A DNA stretch of 64,000 nucleotides from Massospora cicadina (lineage: Eukaryota; Entomophthoromycota; Entomophthoromycetes; Entomophthorales; Entomophthoraceae): the NCBI GenBank assembly GCA_022478985.1, contig JAKSZP010017387.1, positions 42,620 to 106,619 on the forward strand. The letters are read 5' to 3'. Position 1 is the stretch's first letter. Each line of letters starts with the position of its first letter. Below are positions 56,519-64,000 of this stretch, piece by piece. The position numbers and the translations under genes were made by a program. The notes beneath the pieces were generated by a model. That model made no database searches and was not told where the DNA came from. It was given only the letters and a program-made list of their open reading frames with translations.

Positions 56519-57266
56519 TGTCAGACATTTGCCCTCCCAGGTACAAAAGAAGAATGTTTTGGGTCAAAATCCTCCAAAAAGGGGAAATGTTGGCCATTTT
56601 TAAGTTTGCAATGATAATTCAAATGATTTAGATAAGGATATGCTGATATTAATCAAAAGACCCTGGCTGATTCTTGGTGGAACCCCATTAATTGGGGTAT
56701 CACCATTTTGAATCCTGCACGGGCAAAAACCATAAAATCAAGCAGTTAGATTACTTTGATCACATGATGGACTGTGGGGTGACCATCAGATGGTACTCCC
56801 CTTGCCCACACCCAGTCCTTCCAAGCACCTACGTGGGGACCACCCCCTTTTATAGTCATGATGGAGGTCCCCCAAGGTGAAATTATTTTAAAAAGTGGTG
56901 ATTGGTTCAAATACATCAAAACGTTACTGCATGGGCACATTCTGCCCCAAAACCCATCCCTAATATCATTTCGCCAAAGAGTAGCTCAAATTTCCCACGA
57001 TCTGATAGGCAAGTATACCATATTTCCTAATTCAGAATGCATCAAAGCTATTCCAAAACTATCCTCAAATTCCCCTCAACCCTAAAAAGAGTTAAATACT
57101 AATTGGTCAGATATTAGGAGGGGTCGTTTTTCTATCACTACCCCGCGCTCCTAATAAATTTCTTATAAAAACAAGTTTTATTAGAGTTTATTTTATAATT
57201 TATTAAAGCTTTTGTGGGATTTAGCGGCATAAGCACCAGCAAGCACAAGAGAGCTGGATTCCTACA
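56519..57266 (+). repeat. 3' LTR of B2
   Basis: TGTCAGACATTTGCCC to GGATTCCTACA, preceded by a purine-rich tract ttgaggtgggtga. Followed by ATTGG. Confidence 0.93.
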
Positions 57267-57271
57267 ATTGG

Positions 57272-57552
57272 AAGTGTACAGTCATGATGAATTCTGAGAG
57301 CAAGATACCAGAGTTATCAGGATTCTATGATACCACTTACTCTGGAGAGATTAACCTTGCTCTGGGGAACATTACTACCCAGCTGATCAAAGTTGAAAAG
57401 GGACAAGTTGTGGCACTGGTCCTCCAAACCAGTTGCCAAGATATTGAGTTCATATATGCAGTCAGAGGTTTTGATGAGCTCAATTTTAGAGATATAACCC
57501 CCAAGAAGCAGAAAGAAGTGGCCGAACTTTTGTATGAGTTCATTGACATCTT
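57272..57552 (+). pseudogene. D dUTPase-like domain (3' part) and RT-connecting start
   Basis: Reads LSGFYDTTYSGEINLALGNI (motif 3: xxxYDxxYSGE, with Asp and Tyr kept) and KVEKGQVVALVLQTS (motif 4). Then ELLYEFIDIF, the RT-connecting helix, interrupted by R1. The best match to enzyme motifs 3 and 4 in the window. The first half lies before B2 at 36049. Confidence 0.72.
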
Positions 57553-58379
57553 TGGGTTTTAAAAGCCCTAAGGGCTCCTAGTGCAGGCAACCATTGTGGG
57601 ATGAAGACATGGGGTACTGCCCCACCACACTAGGGGTGCGCAAACCTAATCACCAGTTAAAAATGTGGGCCCAACTGTGATTGGAAATAGCTCACGCTAC
57701 CCCATAAACTGACATATGCCCGCCCTGTTTAAGTACTGGGCAGCTCATCTGCACCAGCCAGGACAGGCAATATGCCTCTCATCCCCCTTGCAGGGGACAA
57801 GACCCAATGTCTCCCACGTTTAAGGCCCCTGAGGGGGTGGGAGAAGCTGAAGCCCTCCCCTTTGTCACCTGCTTTTTTAGTGGAGTTGTGCTCTCCACCC
57901 CCTTTATGTCCAGGAAGCCTTGGATTCCTTTCAGATCTGCTATCACTTTCTTGCATGATCCGTTTCGCCACCAGCAGGTCATGCCAACTGAAACGGCAGC
58001 TAGCTGAGTTTCAGGTCAACCTGGCAAACTGTGGCGATTATTTTAAGCAGGTGCACCAAAGTGCAGCCAACCAGGATTGCCCCTCCCTTGTCCTGGGGTC
58101 CGTACCTGCACAACCCCAGCTCATGGGGAGGCCGTTTGACAAGCACCATACCCAACTCATACCCCCCTTATTGGCTGTATCCTCCTTTCAGGGAGTGGTT
58201 GAAACCCATGAGAACATATCGGCACAGTCATCACCACCAACCTGCACTTCTTTCAGGCCGCTCCAGGACCTGACCAACGTACCTCTCTGGGTTCTGGTGT
58301 TAGCTACTCACCTGTGTTTCCACGGTCTATCCTCAGTTGCGCCACACAGAGGTCACAGCTTACCCTAACTAGCTCACCA
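57553..58379. repeat. Repeat R1 (827 bp, GC-rich) inserted in D
   Basis: Starts TGGGTTTTAAAAG and ends CTAGCTCACCA. Flanked by GTTCATTGACATCTT (57538-57552) and GTTCAATGACATCTT (58380-58394), 14 of 15 identical. Removing it rejoins the D reading frame exactly at the IDIF helix. No poly-A tail or terminal inverted repeat. The 198-codon open frame at 57772 has no motif and overlaps others, so I do not call it a gene. Class unknown. Confidence 0.8.
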
Positions 58380-58394
58380 GTTCAATGACATCTT

Positions 58395-59060
58395 CAGTAC
58401 TGGCCCCAAAGACTATGGCCTGTGAAAAGGAGAGGTCCATAGGATGGACACTAGTTCAGTAATCTCCTTTCAAGTCCAAACCTTACTGCCATTCAAAGGC
58501 ATATGATGCAGTCATTGCACAAGAGCTCAATCAGCTAGCTGAAGCTTGGCCAATACATCCATCCAAGATCCTATGGATTTTTTTTGTTGCTGGTGCGCAA
58601 GAAGGATGGGACTCACAGAGCTGTAATGGATTATCTCCGTTTAAACAAGATTATAAAGAAGGACATGTATCCAATGCCACGCAAGGATGACACATTTAAG
58701 CTCCTGGGCGCCTTAAAATACTTTTCATCCATGGACCTAGCCAGTGGCTACTGGTAAATGAAGCTTTCCCCCAAAGACCAGGAGAAATGCACCTTAATCA
58801 GCAGTTAAGGGTTGTTTGAATCCATGAGGGTTCCGCAGGGGCTTTGTAACTCCCCTGCAACCTTCCAACGAGTGATAGATTATATCTTCAGCGATCTTAA
58901 GTTATTGAGTGCGTTGATATACCTTGACGAAATCACAGTGTTCAGCTACAAGTTTCAGGAACATTTTTAACATCTCCAGGAGGCCTTCAAGCAGTTGAGC
59001 GCTTTCAACTTAACCTTAAGAGAAGCAAATGTACTTTCTTGAAGAGGTAGCTTGAGTTTT
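58395..59060 (+). pseudogene. D reverse transcriptase
   Basis: After R1 the frame continues with STGPKDYG. Then VMDYLRLNKIIKKDMYPMPR, LGALKYFSSMDLASGYW, a TAA where Gln is expected, KLSPKDQEKCTLISS, a second stop, GLFESMRVPQGLCNSPATFQ and SALIYLDEITVFS: the second Asp of YLDD is Glu. Two in-frame stops inside one otherwise continuous frame. Confidence 0.88.
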
Positions 59061-59700
59061 TTGAGCACGAGACTAGCCTAGCTGAAATTAAGCCTCAGGA
59101 CAGAAAAGTGAACGCAAATGTGGAAATGGAGCCACCCAAGAGTATGAGGGACGTTCAAATGTTCCTAGGAATAGTGAGGGTACTACAGGCAGTTCACCCC
59201 CCATTTCAAGGACTTGGTGGCGCCCCTTACCTATTTCCTGACTAAAGACGAAGTTCAAGTGGAGCCTGGAGCAGGAGCAGACATTCGCGGAGTTGAAGGC
59301 ACAATTGGTAGAAGCACCAACCTTGGAATACCTGGACTTCATTAAGTCCTTCTATTTGTACACTGACGCCAGTGATGTGGGACTTGGTGCAATCTTAGCA
59401 CAACTAGATAAAGATGGAGAATATCACCTGATTGAGTATTACTCCAAAGTATCTATCAAGGAAGGAAAGAATGACACAGTTAACAAATGTGAATGCCTTG
59501 CAGTAATCAGAGGTAACAAAAATTTTAGGACCTACCTTTATAGAGTAAATTTCAAAGTAATTACAGATCATGCGTCGCTCTGGTGGCTAAGAAACATGAA
59601 GGACCCAGATGGACGCCTTGCCCGTTGGGCTGTCCTTCTGCAAGGTATTATTCTAAAATCATAAATTGATCAGAAGATAAACATCTAAACGCGGATGGGT
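59060..59700 (+). pseudogene. D RNase H
   Basis: Open 59293-59664: FIKSFYLYTDASDVGLGAIL, DTVNKCECLAVIRGNKNFRT and ITDHASLWWLRNMKDPDGRL. D, E and D are all present. The pre-RNase H linker (VQMFLGIV) is readable upstream. Confidence 0.9.
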
Positions 59701-60955
59701 TGCTAGGATTACCTGTATTTCACCTGCAGGCGCCAGAAAGCAATCGCTTATATGACCTAATTAGGTTTTTTGAAGAAGCTTGGCAATACGAGACAGAAGA
59801 GGTCAACAACGTCCTGCGCAGATTTTTTAAAGACACCCAGCGTTAATGAAAATCTGCAAAAGAAAGTTCAAAAAATGATATCCCTCCATCTGGCCCAGCG
59901 ATCAAATGAAGATAATTATGGAGGCACACAAACATGTGTGCCATGGACTAATTAAGAAGACGTTGGCTTACCTCAAGTAGAGGTTCTACTGTGAATTCAT
60001 GTTTGATAAAGTGCACCAAGTATTGGAGTTATGTGTACCCTGCGCCAGTTTTTGCCCACTGGAAAAAATTCAAGTTTATGCTCATTTCATTCACTGCACC
60101 GTTCACCAATGCTCTATTGACGTGGTGGGACCATTGCCAACAGCCTCCAATGGCTCCAAGTTCATCCTGGTGGCAATTGACCACTTAACTAAGTGGGTCA
60201 AAGCGCCCACAGTAAAAATGTACACTGCAAATTCCACTACCCATTCCTTATACAACCAGGTTATTAAAAGACAAGGATGCCCTCAAACTCTCTTGTCAGA
60301 CAATGGCAAAAACTTCATCTCGGATGTGGTGAAAAACTAATGGATTTTGTAGGGGTGAAACGGCAGTTCATTACCCCTATACTCCATCCTTCCTCAGAAT
60401 TGTTGAAAGAGTCAACGTGACCCTAGGAGGCATTTTAAAAAAGATGGTCCTAAATACAAGTCAAAGTGGGACCAGTTGCTCCAATCAGCGTTGCTGGCTT
60501 ACTGGTTAAGCCACCACCGCGTGATTGGAATGTCCCCCTTCAAGGCCCTGTATGGGCCAGAGGCTGCACTGCCTACCCTCCTGTTAATAATCATAGCAGC
60601 AGATAGAAGAAACCTACCACCCAGAAGCTACTAACAGGAGTTGGCTGAAGAGTTGATCAGTTTTCAGTTAAAAGCTTCAAGCAACATTGAAACTAGCCTC
60701 TCTTCAAAGAGAGATCCAGAGATTAACCAAGTTACCCAAATTCAACATAGGTGACAAGGTTTTGTTCTAACACTTGAAATAAGTCATAACCAGAGAAACT
60801 TCAGGCCATTTGGACTGTGACTGCAACCATCTTAACAAGAGAGGAGCGGAATACTCCATTTGTGATGATTATACTAACCTTGTTTTTAACAGAGTACACA
60901 ACTGGCACCTTCAAGCATTCCCCATATCTTGTCTTGGAAGGGAGAGAATCATGGA
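59700..60955 (+). pseudogene. D integrase
   Basis: Zinc part: CVPCASFCPLEK preserves the Cys pair; the histidine half is in another frame. Core 59999-60340: CSIDVVGPLPTASNGSKFIL, IDHLTKWVKAP and TLLSDNGKNFISDVVKN, stop, then a damaged Glu region (SSELLKESM-like). The C-terminal stretch YTTGTFKHSPYLVLEGRE runs into the polypurine tract ggaagggagagaatc and the 3' LTR. Confidence 0.85.
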
Positions 60956-62169
60956 TGAGACCGCAAGTGGTGCTACTGGTCAGTCTCAACCAGTGGAATT
61001 AATATAAACAAGCCTTCAAACTGGTGGAGGTAGTGGTGACCAGGTCACCGCGGATGGGGGTGTTAGAGGCCTTTATATAGGCACAGATGAGTTAGATATT
61101 TTACCTCCAATTGTGATGTCACATAAAAAAGTATTTGCCCTGCCACCTTGGAAGATTTGTTTGATGATATGAATGATGACACCATCCAAAATTTCTATGG
61201 GATTTGAACCCCTTTTATACCCTTGGAGGTCCAAAATAATTTAAATCTGTCAATCATACCCAATGAGTGAACCAAATTACACCGGCAGAAATATCAGAAT
61301 TTTAGATGAGTATATTAACAAATTGGGCAGTCATCCAATTTTCAGAACAAAATGAAGCCATAATGAAAGGTACATTGTAGGAGCGCCACCACTAAAACCC
61401 AATGTCAAGATGCAAATTACTGGATTTGGCAATCAACCCAGTTATAAAAACAAGTACAATGAGAAAAATCCAAGGAGTGGGACCTAGCATGAAGGCCCCT
61501 GAACATCCAGGTTCAGGGGTAACAACCTTGAGACGGAGCTCATGCATACAGGAATTAGCATAAATTAGTGAAGAAGCCAAAGCAGCAGTCAGAAGCCATC
61601 TGACTAGAGTATCATGATAATCCTTAAAACAAAACCTAAGTTCCCAAATATAATACAATATCTCATTCAAATATATTCTTTAATTTCCCCTGAAATATAT
61701 ACGATTTCAATTTTTATTTTAATGAAAAACCCTTTCTACAGAGTCTTAAGTTTATCCTTCTTGTTTTAACTTGTGTTTTATCAAGTTAGAAATCACCAGT
61801 AACCATCCTGGTATTGACCAATCTGAAGTAATCGCCATTAACAAGTCTGAGGTTTTAACCTTTTTAAGAAGACACTCTGTTGAGGATACCTTAGTGCTGA
61901 TAACGCCAAGGAAGAGGTTGGAAGGGTTCACATTGATTCACAAAAACCAATGTATGTTAAGAATGTCCAAGGGTGCCAATAAGTTTGCCAAGAGCGTGAA
62001 CAAGTTAACCAAGCGATCAATGCACCAAGGATAGCATCTGAGGAGGATTTGATTATTAAGAGCATTTGTGATGTTAGACAAGGTTGTCTGGTGCCTAATC
62101 TGCACGGAGTAGATCCCCTGAGCAGCTAGGCAGCCTCTAAAGTTAAATGAGCTGAGGCCAGCACGATGA
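60956..62169 (+). repeat. 3' LTR of D
   Basis: Partner of 31038-32250. TATA-like aaatatatacg near 61695 and aatgaaaaacc after it. An 87-codon frame (61771-62034) lies in the R/U5 half; the 5' LTR keeps only its first part in frame, so it is probably not coding. Confidence 0.82.
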
Positions 62170-62177
62170 CTCTGTTG

Positions 62178-64000
62178 ATCCTGGCACACTAGCCAAGTTC
62201 CAGAACCATTGAAAATGGTAAATTTTTCAGCAAATGGCGCTCATAGATATGAACTTCATTAAGCACTGTTGAATTAGCCTGAGGTTTTGTTAGGTCATTA
62301 GGAGGTGGTTTACAGCCACTGGTTTATTTACGTGGGATGCTAACTGTTTATTAATGCTCCACCATTGATTGCCCTGGTGAGGAGCATCACTACCACATTT
62401 ATGCAATCTGTTCCCATTCATTGGCTATGAATTTTTCCAATTATTTCTGTTTGACGTTATCGGAGCACTAGCAATTTCAATGGCAACGAATTCTGCCGCA
62501 CTTTTTTAGAACACCTAGTGTAGAAGATTGTACAATGGATCAAATTGTTTATTTGTCATTAAAACCCTGCAAATATAAGCTTCCAGCATATGATCCATTT
62601 TAAAAATATAATCTGGTTAGTCCAGAAAGTGTTAAATTATGTTAACAAGATAAGTTTTTTTAAATTTTATTTATCATGACGGATTAATTGGGCATTGATA
62701 CCAATTGAATTATGTAATCTAAAGGTTCAAACTTTCATTAATGAATTCCAGCAGATTGAATATATCAGGCACAATACTGACTAATTTACTGTATATAGAT
62801 TATCTCAACTTTTGGTGTTTAATATCAATTCATCTCATCAAGGCTGAACTTTTTCAATTTCCAGAAGTTCCTAAATCATTAGGTGAATCCCCAATATTTT
62901 TAAGAAATAATTCAATGGTTCAAATCCGAGTTGTGCTCCCCATTTGTTAGGTCAAGCTATTTTAGTGCGTCAACCATATTACAGAGTATTGAGGATGAGC
63001 CCCAATAGTATTTCAATCTATTAGCAGCTTCTGCCTAGGATAAATTAGTAATAAATAACCTTCAATTATAGATTTTACCAGTGACTAATACCAAGGATCA
63101 ATCTATAACTTTTATTATAAAGTTAATAGAATTATTAATGGCTTAAGCTGAGGATAAATTTGCAATAATTATTTATTTATGCTTCTAACAGACAATAAGG
63201 AGAATTTAAATTAATAATTGACAGCTGACATTGATGAGGATTTTTGAGCTAGAATTACTTGCTGTCAATGCTGAGGATTTCTTGATGGATTTTGAGTTTA
63301 CAGCGAATTATGCTGATGATATTTAATAAATTTCTGGCTGGTTACGCTGATGATGTTTGATGAGTTTCTGATGGGGTACACTAATGATGTTTAAGTTTGG
63401 AGCCTTAAACAAATGTATTATATTTATCCTACCTTCAGAATATAATATAGCCCCAGTCACTGTGAAAGTTAGTAAAGTGGGCTGATAAGCAATAAAAATC
63501 CCCATCCTTTTATTTAAATAAAAAATCTACACTTGCCTATTCATATATTTTTTAAAGTGATGCACTCCTGTAAATTCTGAATAGGCAAAAGATCCCAAAT
63601 AGATAGATACTGGATGAAGCATCTAGGGAGTAGTAAGTGCTACCACTCCCCACCTGGAACTACTGGGAACCCCCGCACATTTTACTAACTGGCCTCTTAA
63701 CAATGAGGGACAAAGGAGTGAGTATTCCTAGGGTAGGGATCACGAAGGTCAGTCAAGTCCTCCCTGGTAAGGGTGAAGGGGCCAATCTACTGATAACAGT
63801 GCTCCTCCTAGTGAAGTTAGTGTGCTGGTTTGGGAGTTGCTGCAGCAAATTATTAGTGAATAATTGCCAATGAAGGTAGCGTAGCAAGGGGTCAACAGTC
63901 CTCATAATGTTGATCCTGGACCACTGCCAAGTTCCAGAACTGTTGAAGAATGGTAAATTTTTTAACAAGAATCCCAGGCAGCTTGGAGTTAAAGGATCTT
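62178..64000. other. Right flank, AT-rich, no gene recognised
   Basis: Continues the DNA interrupted by D at 31037. Two related lines of about 55 bp (gttgatcctgg... ccaagttccagaac... atggtaaattttt) lie at 62174-62230 and 63909-63962. A short ATG-TTT tandem (gctgatgatgtttgatgag) with a period of about 34 bp lies at 63313-63395. The stretch 63640-63870 may be a Gag-like fragment of another element, but no motif is clear. Confidence 0.45.

Larger units (their letters stand above)
36055..57266 (+). mobile_element. Gypsy element B2, complete, interrupted by A2
   Basis: LTRs 36055-36811 (757 bp) and 56519-57266 (748 bp), target duplication ATTGG (36050-36054 and 57267-57271). The interior has gag, protease, dUTPase-like domain, RT, RNase H and integrase. 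It is split at 39056/53968 by A2 (duplication GATAC), and removing A2 rejoins the frame at the RT-connecting region. Net length is about 6.3 kb. Confidence 0.95.
31038..62169 (+). mobile_element. Gypsy element D (outermost host of the right nest)
   Basis: Plus-strand element with LTRs of about 1.2 kb at 31038-32250 and 60956-62169. Both outer flanks read GACTCTGTTG (31028-31037, 62168-62177), which includes the target duplication; exact LTR ends are uncertain by a few bases. The interior is interrupted by a solo LTR (33433-34971), element B2 (36055-57266) and repeat R1 (57553-58379). The LTRs differ from each other clearly more than those of B2 or G, so D is old. Confidence 0.85.

Noticed and set aside
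57772..58368. A 198-codon open frame in R1 that could be a host gene
   Set aside because: It is inside a GC-rich repeat that interrupts D, overlaps other frames, has no motif, and the R2 copy does not keep the frame.
61771..62034. An 87-codon gene in the D LTR
   Set aside because: The same region of the 5' LTR breaks the frame; likely chance opening in U5.

Overview
The window is eukaryotic and almost entirely a pile of nested retrotransposons. The sequence is AT-rich, with one spliced host-type exon and no bacterial operon structure. I think a fungus with a large, repeat-rich genome is most likely. Ty3/Gypsy elements with a dUTPase-like domain are known from basidiomycetes, and the single host exon resembles fungal mitochondrial helical-repeat proteins. 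I cannot name the species.

Left cluster (1-24208). A minus-strand Gypsy element (A') carries a plus-strand Gypsy element (B1). B1 is interrupted twice: by another A-family element (A1) in its dUTPase-like domain, and by a C-family element inside its 3' LTR. C is itself interrupted by a solo LTR (F, in the RT) and by a complete non-autonomous LTR element (G). Most joints carry 4-5 bp target duplications.

Middle (24209-31037). This is the only stretch not dominated by LTR elements. It holds a piece of a GC-rich repeat (R2), a minisatellite, a GC-rich island with a tRNA-like Pol III unit and a Helitron-like 3' end, one real coding exon (26192-26911), and about 4 kb of AT-rich DNA in which I see no gene.

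Right cluster (31038-62169). One old Gypsy element (D) contains a solo A-type LTR, element B2 (TSD ATTGG) and the GC-rich repeat R1 (15-bp TSD). B2 contains element A2 (TSD GATAC). The 3' LTR of A2 contains a full-length L1-like LINE (11-bp TSD). This is four levels of nesting, each proved by a target-site duplication or a rejoined reading frame. From 62178 to 64000 the sequence is AT-rich flank with short repeats.

The autonomous Gypsy families share one plan: coiled-coil Gag, protease, a dUTPase-like domain, RT, RNase H, integrase. Three of them (A, B, D) and the non-autonomous G keep the same primer-binding site as C. Almost all copies are broken by stops and frameshifts. The most interesting points are the dUTPase-like domain in every autonomous family, unusual protease active sites (two copies of A share the same changes), an antisense coding remnant in A2, the in-frame repeat protein of element G, and the unclassified repeat R.
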